A DNA stretch of 6,088 bases from contig CAMEUC010000093.1 in NCBI GenBank assembly GCA_945937855.1, positions 1 to 6,088 of the forward strand. Direction: 5' to 3'. Positions within the stretch are counted from its first letter, which is position 1; the number at the start of each line of letters is the position of its first letter. The notes beneath the pieces are model-generated. The model did no database searches and was not told the origin of the DNA. It worked only from the letters and a program-made list of their open reading frames with translations. The stretch comes from an uncultured Clostridium sp. (GTDB lineage Bacteria; Bacillota; Clostridia; TANB77; CAG-508). The position numbers and the translations under genes are program-made. Shown here piece by piece: positions 1 through 6,082 of this stretch.

Positions 1-107
1 AAAAAAAATCATACAAAAGGTAGGCTGAGAAGCAGTAACATACAAACTACAATTTTTTTATTTATCCTTAAAATATGATTTTTCTTGTAAAAATTTACAT
101 AAAAGAC

Positions 108-136
108 TTGTTTTTTTTGCTATTTTATAGGATAAT
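108..136 (+). promoter_or_regulatory. Candidate sigma-A type promoter for the coupling-protein gene
   Basis: A TTGTTT box at 108-113 and a GATAAT box at 131-136 are separated by 17 bases, the usual spacing for the housekeeping sigma factor. Transcription would begin near 142-144. That is almost on top of the ATG at 145, so the downstream GTG at 172 would have a normal short leader carrying a ribosome binding site. The surroundings are very AT-rich, so chance matches are likely. Bases 1-107 show no supportable gene, only short open frames that stop quickly. Confidence 0.4.
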
Positions 137-158
137 ATATATGTATGAAAATAAGGAT

Positions 159-165
159 TGGGGGA
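159..165 (+). promoter_or_regulatory. Ribosome binding site supporting the GTG start at 172
   Basis: The purine run TGGGGGA ends six bases before GTG172, a good Shine-Dalgarno distance. The alternative ATG at 145 has only AGGA at 129-132, about 12 bases away, and that lies inside the candidate promoter. This favours the GTG as the true start. Confidence 0.5.
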
Positions 166-171
166 TCTTTT

Positions 172-2496
172 GTGAAAATTTTAGATAAATTTATAAAAAT
201 ATTAAAAACAGATAGAAATACTTTTTTTGCATATGTATTAACATTAATAACAGCATATATAGTTGTTGATAGGGTTATTGAATTGCTATTTATGTGTTTT
301 ACTGGTATGTCTGTTTCATATTGGGGGCCAATAACATATACTTTAGCAATGGCTTGTCCGGTATTTGCTTATGTATTTGCAGTACCTTCCAAGTTTGCTA
401 AGTCTGATGAAGTGAAAATTTCATTCTTTTATGTATATTGTGTAGCCTTATATGTAATAGTTTTATCAATGGGAGTTCAATGGCTTAATTATATTGGTTG
501 GTTTGCTTTACTTTCTGTACCAAATTTTGAAACAATTTTTAGTAATTTTTCAGATTTAATAAAACCAGCATTTACAGCTATTGCAGTTTATATCCCTGTT
601 GCAACATTTTATAGATTAGTAATTTGGTTATATAGAGGAATTAATGACCCTATTTTTCCAAATAGTTATAAAGATTCTATATTAGATTTTGCTGGTATTG
701 ACCTTTCACCTGTTCCAGAGTCTTCAGGGCCATATAGTTTTGAAATTGCTCTTTGTAAAGATAAAACAACTGGTAAGCCTGTAAAAATTGTGGAAAATAG
801 AAGATTTGAATCTACTTTAATTGTAGGTCCATCTGGTACTGGAAAAAGTGCTATGGTTATTGAACCTATGATTGCAAGAGATTTAGAGAAGAAATTTTTC
901 TTTAGAGAAGTAGCCAAAGAAATGGGATATACTGCCTTAAAAACAGGAATTGCTACTTTAGATTGTCCTTATTCTAAAGAATATTTAAACAAACATTTCA
1001 ATTTAAATATGCTTACACCTGTAGTTGGTAAAGAAAAAGTTTATAAGTCTTATATGAAAAAGATGATTTATTTTGAAGCACCTGATGGAAAAATTACATA
1101 CAAAAACTTAGGTTTAGCATCGGTTACTCCAGATTTTGAACAAACAAAACGTCTAGTAGATATTGCTAAAAATTTAGATATTCCAGTACATGTAATTGAC
1201 CCACTTGACCCTACATCAATTGGATTAAATCCATTTATAATAAATCCACCTTCACTTTGTGCACTTACTATTTCTTTAGTTTTAAGAAATTTATATTTCA
1301 CATCAAATAAAACTGAAGAAGCAGTATATATGGATGATATAGCTTTCCAAGCTATTCAGAACTTGGTTATACTTTTAAAAATCATGTTTCCAAAATTAAA
1401 TAATGGATTAATGCCTAACTTAGAAGATTTACTAAAATGTTTTAATAATTTCGATTTAGTTGAAAGCATGTGCAGAGAAATGGAAAAAGATCCAGAACTT
1501 GCTAGAGAATATGAGTTGCAAATAGAATACTTTAAAAAATGTTTCTATAGAAATTCTGATGGTAGAAAAGATATGCAAAGATATATTCAGCTTGTAAGTG
1601 CTCAATTAGATACACTTTTACGAAGTGCTGCAGTAAGAGATATTATTTGCAATAGGTATAATAATCTTAACTTATCTGAAGTTATTGAAAATGGAGAAGT
1701 TATTCTATTTTCTTCAAGAGCTAACGATATTGGTGGAACAGCACATGGTGGTTTTGGTAAATTCTTCTTATGGCTAATGATGATTGCTGTTGAAGGACGT
1801 CCAGGTAATGAAAAATCTCGTACCCCATTCTTCTTATATATAGATGAATTTAACCGTTATTATGATGGAAGCTTTAATGATATATTTACTCAATTTAGAA
1901 AATATAAGGTTGGAACTATTTTTGCAATTCCTACTTTATCTAGCTTAGGTGGTGCTGGTTCACCTGTAATGCAAGCATTATCTGCAAATGCACCAACTAA
2001 AGTTACATTTGGTAACTGTACACCTGATGAATTTGACTGGTGGCAAAAAGAGCTTGGGAATAGAAAGGAATGGGTAGTCACACCTGGATATGACCCTGGG
2101 AAAAGTGATGACTATAGTACAAATTTAGGAAGTCCAAAATGGGATTGGAAACCTAATTTTGTTACATCTAAACTTCAAGGTTTAAAATTTAAGGGTATTG
2201 TTTATAAAACCAAAGATGCCAAAGGAAAGAATGTAATTAATTATGGTTCAGTAGATTTTCTAGAATCAAAATACAAAGAGCCTCGTAAATCTAAAAACTA
2301 TAATTTTGATAAATTTAATACTGGTACTGTAGAAGAAGAAAAGAAAACTAAGAAAATTAAATTCGATCCAAATCATTTGAACTGGGGAAATTTAGATGAA
2401 GAAATAGATCCCGTACAAATGAACACCACAGATTCAACTTACCTATTTGATAATGAAGATGCAATTATAGTAGATTTAAAAAGTAAAAAGAAATAA
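172..2496 (+). CDS. VirD4/TraG-family type IV secretion coupling protein (conjugative DNA-transfer ATPase)
   Basis: The likely product is the inner-membrane ATPase that brings relaxase-bound DNA to a type IV secretion channel during conjugation. Numbering is from GTG172 (774 residues); an ATG at 145 would add nine. Four hydrophobic segments lie at about 17-44, 53-71, 84-113 and 130-154, followed by a cytoplasmic region. Walker A is GPSGTGKS at 219-226 and Walker B is FFLYIDEF at 553-560, with the DEF signature typical of VirD4/TraG proteins. A segment near 335-355 (VHVIDPLDP, then GLNPF) matches the family's strand after the P-loop domain. Two family signatures look altered: the usual DPKGE-like motif reads SVTPDFE (317-323), and the Gln-rich motif after Walker B reads AIPTLSSL (585-592). 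The last 100 or so residues are charged and probably flexible. The gene converges on the winged-helix gene and shares its terminator. No relaxase or other transfer gene is visible here, so the rest of any transfer module must lie to the left or be absent. The family call is solid; actual transfer activity is inferred. Confidence 0.85.
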   Translation: MKILDKFIKILKTDRNTFFAYVLTLITAYIVVDRVIELLFMCFTGMSVSYWGPITYTLAMACPVFAYVFAVPSKFAKSDEVKISFFYVYCVALYVIVLSMGVQWLNYIGWFALLSVPNFETIFSNFSDLIKPAFTAIAVYIPVATFYRLVIWLYRGINDPIFPNSYKDSILDFAGIDLSPVPESSGPYSFEIALCKDKTTGKPVKIVENRRFESTLIVGPSGTGKSAMVIEPMIARDLEKKFFFREVAKEMGYTALKTGIATLDCPYSKEYLNKHFNLNMLTPVVGKEKVYKSYMKKMIYFEAPDGKITYKNLGLASVTPDFEQTKRLVDIAKNLDIPVHVIDPLDPTSIGLNPFIINPPSLCALTISLVLRNLYFTSNKTEEAVYMDDIAFQAIQNLVILLKIMFPKLNNGLMPNLEDLLKCFNNFDLVESMCREMEKDPELAREYELQIEYFKKCFYRNSDGRKDMQRYIQLVSAQLDTLLRSAAVRDIICNRYNNLNLSEVIENGEVILFSSRANDIGGTAHGGFGKFFLWLMMIAVEGRPGNEKSRTPFFLYIDEFNRYYDGSFNDIFTQFRKYKVGTIFAIPTLSSLGGAGSPVMQALSANAPTKVTFGNCTPDEFDWWQKELGNRKEWVVTPGYDPGKSDDYSTNLGSPKWDWKPNFVTSKLQGLKFKGIVYKTKDAKGKNVINYGSVDFLESKYKEPRKSKNYNFDKFNTGTVEEEKKTKKIKFDPNHLNWGNLDEEIDPVQMNTTDSTYLFDNEDAIIVDLKSKKK

Positions 2497-2501
2497 ATAA
2501 A

Positions 2502-2533
2502 AATCCGGCTATGCCGGATTCTTTATTTATTTT
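2502..2533. terminator. Bidirectional intrinsic terminator between convergent genes
   Basis: A perfect 8-bp stem, AATCCGGC (2502-2509) with GCCGGATT (2513-2520), encloses a TAT loop. On the plus strand it is followed by CTTTATTTATTTT; on the minus strand the sequence after the stem is likewise T-rich. With one bulged C at 2521, the A/T tracts on both sides extend the stem by about ten more pairs, reaching both flanking stop codons. It should stop transcription of the coupling-protein gene and of the converging minus-strand gene. Confidence 0.9.
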
Positions 2534-3467
2534 ATTCCAATATTTTAAGTTCCAATGTTTCCATTTTATATTTACCTGTTTGTTCGTCTATTTTGAATTC
2601 AATTAAACTTTTACTTAGAGCTGTTGTATTTTGCCTTAAATCTGTCGTAAAGCATAGTTTTACTCCATTTATTTCTAGTTTATTTGTTACTATTGTTTTA
2701 AATGTTTCTACCATATGTTTATCATCTTCACATACTATTACTAGTTGTGGCTTTATCTCATACCCAGAGTCAAATTGTACAAAGTTTTCGTAAAAATCTT
2801 TATACAACTTCATTCTTTCAATTAGTTTCTTTTCCCAGTCTTCTTCTCTTCTTACTACCTCAAATAATAAACTAATTGATTTTCCTGCTTTTGAAATTTT
2901 TATTGCCCCATGTGCTTTAAATACTTTTCCTGCCATTTTTGCAGTAATTTGTGGTTTTACTGTAAAATCATCAAAAGCTTTTACTTTTCTTAAATAAGCT
3001 ATTATCATCTGATTTCCTGCAAGTCTTTTCTTTATCATTCCTACTGGTTTTGTATTATCTGTTGGTTGCCACTTGCACTCTATACCTCTAGAGTTTAAAA
3101 GGTATTTTCCCATTTTTTCTAAGCAATATATTCTATATACTCCTTTACCTTCTTCTGCTGTAAAGAAATATCTTGTTAATATTTTGGTTTTTACTAATTG
3201 TTCTAATTTGTTATTTAATTTATCTTGAGATTTTATATCTTCTCCATTATGTTCTAAAAGCTGATATAATTGTCTAGATGTTATAAATTCAAATTGATTT
3301 ACTAATTCTAATATTTTAAAATGAATATCTGTAATATGACCTATGTTTATTTTGTTAATTATTTGATTCATAGATACATATCCGTCTTTGCCGTCAAATG
3401 TTTTTATTTCTCCTTCTCGCATTGCAAATGGAGATACCTCCGTTTTTATTTCTTCATCTGATACCAT
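2532..3467 (-). CDS. Winged-helix protein resembling the replication-relaxation (plasmid/ICE accessory) family
   Basis: This is a 311-residue soluble protein with no signal peptide or membrane segment. Residues about 45-125 look like a winged-helix DNA-binding domain: helices around DIHFKILELV and SRQLYQLL, a recognition-like helix KLNNKLEQLVKTKIL, then a beta wing ending YRIYCLEKMGKYLL. The C-terminal half (about 148-275) has the order seen in replication-relaxation-like proteins: RLAGNQMIIAYL, a strand pair near 183-206, then a charged helix with KLYKDFYENF and a final strand QLVIVCED. Where that family commonly shows a PDA and an E-x-D pair, this protein has AHGA (185-188) and FEVV (202-205), so a nuclease-like core would lack its acidic residues. 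The start is well supported by AAAGGTGG nine bases upstream. It converges on the VirD4/TraG gene, which fits a role in a mobile element, for example binding transfer or replication DNA. It could instead be a plain transcription regulator. The family assignment is from memory of motifs and is moderate. Confidence 0.6.
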   Translation of the reverse strand: MVSDEEIKTEVSPFAMREGEIKTFDGKDGYVSMNQIINKINIGHITDIHFKILELVNQFEFITSRQLYQLLEHNGEDIKSQDKLNNKLEQLVKTKILTRYFFTAEEGKGVYRIYCLEKMGKYLLNSRGIECKWQPTDNTKPVGMIKKRLAGNQMIIAYLRKVKAFDDFTVKPQITAKMAGKVFKAHGAIKISKAGKSISLLFEVVRREEDWEKKLIERMKLYKDFYENFVQFDSGYEIKPQLVIVCEDDKHMVETFKTIVTNKLEINGVKLCFTTDLRQNTTALSKSLIEFKIDEQTGKYKMETLELKILE

Positions 3468-3476
3468 AATATTTTA

Positions 3477-3484
3477 CCACCTTT
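3477..3484 (-). promoter_or_regulatory. Strong ribosome binding site of the winged-helix gene
   Basis: On the minus strand AAAGGTGG lies nine bases before ATG3467. It fixes the start and shows that the gene is set up for its own efficient initiation downstream of the GC-rich element. Confidence 0.75.
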
Positions 3485-3518
3485 CTAATTATAGGTTTAA
3501 AATCCTTCAAATCTTGTT

Positions 3519-3636
3519 GGAGTTTATATATTTTAAATCGCTCAGCGCTTCCCACCGGCGCTGTAACAAGGCTTCGCCTTTAACAGCCCACGGCGGTCCC
3601 CACGGAACGCTTCGCTTTTAAAATATATTAAACTCC
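3519..3636. repeat. 118-bp GC-rich palindromic element with terminal inverted repeats (MITE-like or structured RNA)
   Basis: The ends are GGAGTTTATATATTTTAAA (3519-3537) and TTTAAAATATATTAAACTCC (3617-3636), reverse complements apart from one extra T. The 79-base interior (3538-3616) is 51/79 G+C, far above the surrounding DNA. It folds further: AAGGC-TTC-GCCTT (3569-3581) forms the tip, GCTGT (3560-3564) pairs with ACAGC (3583-3587), and ACCG (3554-3557) pairs with CGGT (3594-3597). The whole can thus form one long imperfect hairpin in either RNA strand. It sits between the S1 gene and the winged-helix gene, in the leader of the latter. I do not recognise the family. It could be a non-autonomous mobile element, a dispersed extragenic palindrome, a transcription attenuator or a small RNA. 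No open frame of credible coding quality lies inside it. Confidence 0.75.
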
Positions 3637-3679
3637 TTAAGTTTGGCTACCTTATCGCTCAAAAATAATTTCAAACTTT

Positions 3680-3708
3680 AGTATAATAGATAATTAAATT
3701 ATTTTTAA
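3680..3708 (-). promoter_or_regulatory. Weak candidate promoter for the winged-helix gene
   Basis: On the minus strand TTAAAA (3708-3703) and TATACT (3685-3680) are spaced by 17 bases, just past the stop of the S1 gene. If used, the transcript would carry a leader of roughly 200 bases containing the whole GC-rich hairpin. The -35 box is poor and the area is almost pure A/T, so this is tentative. Confidence 0.25.
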
Positions 3709-4185
3709 TTTTATTTTTTTCTTTTCTGGTATTATTTTTTTAACATATACTTGTACATTTTGTCCATATTGAATGTTGGGCTTATAGTCTGCTAAACCTA
3801 CTAGATTAGGTTTTAATTCAATAAATATTCCATTATTGAATTTTTCTACTTCTCGTGCAATTCCTTGTATTGTCATTCCTGAAGATATTTCTTTGGCATT
3901 TTCTTCCCAAGTTCCAAGTATCTCTTTATATGTTAAAAGAATTTTTTTCTTTTCTCTGTCTATAGATTTTATCATAATTTTTATATTTTGTCCAATTTTT
4001 AGTCTTTCTTCTGGTGTTTTTATTCTGGCTATTGAAATGTCTTCTATATGTAAAAGTCCTGTTGTTCCTCCTTCAAGCTCTATAAATGCTCCATAAGGCT
4101 TTATGTTTGTTACAGTTCCTGATACAATGTCGCCTTCTTTTAAGTTGTCGTTCCAGTTCTTTGGTATAAATTTAGGATAATTCAT
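3694..4185 (-). CDS. Small S1-domain RNA-binding protein (two S1-like repeats)
   Basis: This is a 163-residue cytoplasmic protein that likely binds RNA through OB-fold S1 domains. The first S1 domain spans about 16-88 and has the classic features: LKEGDIVSGTV, PYGAFIEL (30-37), GLLHIEDIS (43-51), GQNIKIMIKSID and KKILLTYKE. A shorter, degenerate second copy spans about 99-163 (NGIFIEL, VGLADY, GQNVQVYVKKI) and ends in a lysine-rich tail. I chose the ATG at 4185 because AAGGATGG sits eight bases upstream. The frame also has ATGs at 4197 and 4239, but the latter lies upstream of the likely promoter and adds an atypical hydrophobic stretch. The protein is much shorter than ribosomal protein S1, so calling it S1 would be wrong. 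Its RNA target is unknown. It follows the rluB-like gene on the same strand after a 103-base gap, consistent with an RNA-metabolism cluster. Confidence 0.8.
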   Translation of the reverse strand: MNYPKFIPKNWNDNLKEGDIVSGTVTNIKPYGAFIELEGGTTGLLHIEDISIARIKTPEERLKIGQNIKIMIKSIDREKKKILLTYKEILGTWEENAKEISSGMTIQGIAREVEKFNNGIFIELKPNLVGLADYKPNIQYGQNVQVYVKKIIPEKKKIKLKII

Positions 4186-4193
4186 GTGATGTT

Positions 4194-4201
4194 CCATCCT
4201 T
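4194..4201 (-). promoter_or_regulatory. Ribosome binding site deciding the S1-gene start
   Basis: On the minus strand AAGGATGG lies eight bases before ATG4185. The intermediate ATG4197 overlaps this motif and the ATG at 4239 has no such site, so 4185 is the best start. Confidence 0.6.
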
Positions 4202-4219
4202 TCTTTTGTGATTTTATAA

Positions 4220-4247
4220 ATTATAATTTGTGCGAACATTTTTTAAA
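4220..4247 (-). promoter_or_regulatory. Candidate promoter for the S1-domain gene
   Basis: A perfect TATAAT (4225-4220, minus strand) is preceded at 16 bases by TTTAAA (4247-4242). Transcription would start near 4213, giving a leader of about 28 bases that holds the ribosome binding site. The -10 is good and the -35 is weak. Confidence 0.4.
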
Positions 4248-4271
4248 AGATAAAGAGATCCGCCAAATCTC
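4242..4271 (-). terminator. Possible weak terminator after the rluB-like gene
   Basis: On the minus strand GAGAT (4271-4267) and ATCTC (4259-4255) form a 5-bp stem around a 7-base loop, followed by TTTATCTTTT. It lies 18 bases beyond the rluB stop and just before the candidate S1-gene promoter. The stem is short, so it may only partly stop transcription or not act at all. Confidence 0.35.
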
Positions 4272-4288
4272 GTGGGGGTTATTATTAA

Positions 4289-5011
4289 TCATTTTAAAAG
4301 TATTTCTACTTCTTTTTGGTTTAGGTATCTCCATGTGCCTATTTTTAAGTCTTTTACTCCAATGTCACCTATTTTACTTCTATGCAATGCTAACACTTTT
4401 TTGTTAATTGCTTCACACATTTTTCTTATTTGTCTATTTTTTCCTTCATGAATTGTTATTTCTAGCCTTGATTTATTTGTTTCTATATCTGTTTTTAATA
4501 TTTTTATTTTGGCTTTATTTGTTATAAATCCGCCTATATCTACTCCATTTTCTAATTGTTTAATTTCTTCTGTTGTTGGTATTCCTTTTAAAGTAACAGT
4601 ATAAGTTTTTTCAATTTCATGCTTTGGATGAGTTACTTTATACACAAAATCTCCATCATCTGTTAATAATAATGCTCCTGAGGTATACATATCGAGTCTG
4701 CCTACTGGAACTAGTCTTCTGTTTGTTTTTACTAAGTCAAGTACAGAGTCTCTTCCAAATTGGTCTTTAGCTGTTGTTACATACCCTATGGGTTTGTTTA
4801 ATAATATATATACATGCTCTGCATTATTATTTTTTACTTCTTTATTATTAAATTCTATTTTATCTTTATTTGGTATTATTTTTGTTCCTAACTCATTAAC
4901 AATTGTTCCATTTACTTTTACTTTCCCTTGAAGTATATATTCTTCACATTTTCTTCTTGATGCTATTCCACATGTGGCTAAATATTTTTGTAAACGAATT
5001 TCTTCTTCCAT
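4289..5011 (-). CDS. rluB: RsuA/RluB-family 23S rRNA pseudouridine synthase
   Basis: The enzyme converts a specific uridine in ribosomal RNA to pseudouridine. In the RluB group the target is in 23S rRNA near the peptidyl-transferase centre. Numbering is from ATG5011 (240 residues). An S4 RNA-binding domain lies at about 6-50 (RLQKYLATCGIASRRKCEEY, then GKVKVNG). The catalytic domain follows: LLNKPIGYVTT near 70-80, then GRLDMYTSGALLLTDDG (104-120), in which Asp107 is the expected catalytic aspartate. HEGKNRQIRKM (188-198) is the family's second signature. The start at 5011 is preferred because AAAAGG lies nine bases upstream; the in-frame ATG at 5035 has no such site and would add a lysine-rich tail. 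Length and motifs are those of an intact enzyme. It lies downstream of the rluD-like gene on the same strand, separated by the palindromic repeat. The subfamily (RluB rather than RsuA or RluE/F) is inferred from overall form and Firmicute convention. Confidence 0.88.
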   Translation of the reverse strand: MEEEIRLQKYLATCGIASRRKCEEYILQGKVKVNGTIVNELGTKIIPNKDKIEFNNKEVKNNNAEHVYILLNKPIGYVTTAKDQFGRDSVLDLVKTNRRLVPVGRLDMYTSGALLLTDDGDFVYKVTHPKHEIEKTYTVTLKGIPTTEEIKQLENGVDIGGFITNKAKIKILKTDIETNKSRLEITIHEGKNRQIRKMCEAINKKVLALHRSKIGDIGVKDLKIGTWRYLNQKEVEILLK

Positions 5012-5020
5012 AAATTTTTT

Positions 5021-5026
5021 CCTTTT
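5021..5026 (-). promoter_or_regulatory. Ribosome binding site deciding the rluB start
   Basis: On the minus strand AAAAGG ends nine bases before ATG5011. The in-frame ATG at 5035 is preceded only by AT-rich sequence without a purine-rich site. Confidence 0.5.
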
Positions 5027-5057
5027 CTTTTTCATATTTAATCATTAAATAATAATT

Positions 5058-5160
5058 TATAGAAGTGTGAAGTGGGATGTGGGAAGTGTGCTTTTATGGA
5101 AATTTCTTCGAAGTCTAACCATAAAATCACACCTCGCACTTCACCCCTCTCACCTCTATA
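5058..5160. repeat. 103-bp palindrome with arms made of four heptamer repeats each (MITE-like)
   Basis: Arms 5058-5099 and 5119-5160 are each 42 bases and are reverse complements at 33 of 42 positions with no gaps. Reading inward, each arm is TATA, four tandem 7-base units (consensus GARGTGN; 5062-5089 on the left, mirrored at 5129-5156 on the right), a G, a single mismatched base and the perfectly paired 8-mer TTTTATGG/CCATAAAA. The loop contains the palindrome CTTCGAAG (5106-5113). Heptad units differ mainly at their third and seventh positions. It fills the gap between rluD and rluB, starting three bases after the rluD stop. It could be a non-autonomous mobile repeat and may act as a hairpin in the rluD-rluB transcript. 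I cannot name the family. Confidence 0.85.
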
Positions 5161-5163
5161 GTA

Positions 5164-6066
5164 TTATTTTTCTAGCATCTTTAATACATTAGAAAAATAC
5201 TCTGGCAATGGTGCTTCAAATGTTACTTTTTGGTTTGTTGTAGGGTGCACAAATTCAAGTTTTGCTGCATGTAGCATCTGCCCTGTTATATTAAATGGAT
5301 TTTTTCCATTCGAATATACAGTATCACCTACTATTGGATAACCAATTTCTGCCATATGTACTCTTATTTGATGGGTTCTTCCTGTTTCTATTTTTAGCTC
5401 TAATAAAGTAAATCCATCATATCTTTTTAATACTTTAAAATGTGTTATTGCCTCTTTTCCTTTTTTAGTTACTGCCATTTTCTTTCTATCTTGCATGCTT
5501 CTTCCTATTGGCATATTAATTGTGGCTTCTTTTTCTTTTATATTTCCTCTAACTAAGGCAATATATGTTTTTGTTACTTTTCTTTCTTGTATTTGTTTAC
5601 TTATATTAATATGAGCATTATCGTTTTTTGCAATTATAACTAAACCTGATGTGTCTTTATCAATTCTATGTACTATTCCCGGTCTTATTGTTCCACCTAT
5701 TCCTGATAAGCTTTCTTTACACCTTTCTAAAATTGCATTTGCAAGTGTTCCATCTGGGTTACCATTTCCTGGGTGGACAACTATTCCCTTTTCTTTATTA
5801 ACTATAATTATATCGTTATCCTCATAAATTATATCTAAATCCATTTTCTGTGGCTTTAACTTAAAATCTTCTTTTGGAGTGCTTTCTTCTATTTTAATTA
5901 TATCTCCACTATTTACCTTATAAGAATTTTTTGTTTTTTTACCATTTACTAGTATTTTTTCTTCTGCAATCATTTTTTGAATTATTGCTCTAGATAGCTT
6001 ATTATTTTTATCTGCTATGTATTTATCTAGTCTACAATTTTCATCTAAAACTTTATATTCCTCCAC
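5164..6066 (-). CDS. rluD: RluA/RluD-family 23S rRNA pseudouridine synthase
   Basis: This enzyme makes pseudouridines in 23S rRNA; the RluD type acts on helix 69 at the subunit interface in E. coli. An S4 domain lies at about 12-60 (RLDKYI, SRAIIQKMI, ILVNGKK, GDIIKIE). The catalytic domain follows: IIYEDNDIIIVNKEKGIVVHPG (positions 79-100), then PGIVHRIDKDTSGLVIIAKND (129-149), where Asp136 of the HRID motif is the expected nucleophile. GRTHQIRVHM (229-238) and GQMLHAAKLEFVHP (262-275) complete the family pattern. At 300 residues it is full length compared with B. subtilis YlyB. The start is GTG6066. AGGAG at 6082-6078 is 11 bases upstream, slightly far, and the frame stays open to the window edge, so a start a few codons further up cannot be excluded. 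The exact target in this organism is inferred. In Firmicutes this gene often follows lspA; a short frame ending KQEKI-stop at 6069 just upstream would fit the end of some preceding gene but is too short to identify. Confidence 0.9.
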   Translation of the reverse strand: MEEYKVLDENCRLDKYIADKNNKLSRAIIQKMIAEEKILVNGKKTKNSYKVNSGDIIKIEESTPKEDFKLKPQKMDLDIIYEDNDIIIVNKEKGIVVHPGNGNPDGTLANAILERCKESLSGIGGTIRPGIVHRIDKDTSGLVIIAKNDNAHINISKQIQERKVTKTYIALVRGNIKEKEATINMPIGRSMQDRKKMAVTKKGKEAITHFKVLKRYDGFTLLELKIETGRTHQIRVHMAEIGYPIVGDTVYSNGKNPFNITGQMLHAAKLEFVHPTTNQKVTFEAPLPEYFSNVLKMLEK

Positions 6067-6077
6067 TTTTAAATCTT

Positions 6078-6082
6078 CTCCT
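6078..6082 (-). promoter_or_regulatory. Ribosome binding site of the rluD-like gene
   Basis: On the minus strand AGGAG lies 11 bases before GTG6066, at the long end of usable spacing. It is the best site in the visible upstream stretch and supports the GTG start. Confidence 0.5.

Noticed and set aside
1..107. Possible 3-prime end of an upstream plus-strand gene
   Set aside because: All three plus frames close within 75 to 80 bases, and none has enough residues to recognise a family.
666..2081. Minus-strand open frames of 63-83 codons inside the coupling-protein gene
   Set aside because: They are shadows of a well-supported gene on the other strand, without initiation signals or recognisable content.
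3538..3616. GC-rich island considered as a tRNA or rRNA fragment
   Set aside because: No cloverleaf, no T-loop GTTCRA motif in the right place, and no CCA-type end; the symmetry is that of one long hairpin.
3388..3621. Plus-strand open frame of 77 codons running through the GC-rich element
   Set aside because: It is antisense to the start of the winged-helix gene, has no ribosome binding site, and its C-terminal part is just translation of the palindrome.
4186..4407. Plus-strand open frame of 73 codons with a hydrophobic tail
   Set aside because: It is antisense to the rluB end and the S1 leader. The hydrophobic residues come from reading the reverse of lysine- and glutamate-rich coding sequence, and there is no proper initiation site.
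5062..5156. Heptad repeats considered as a CRISPR array
   Set aside because: The units are 7 bases, contiguous without spacers and inverted between arms. No cas genes are present.
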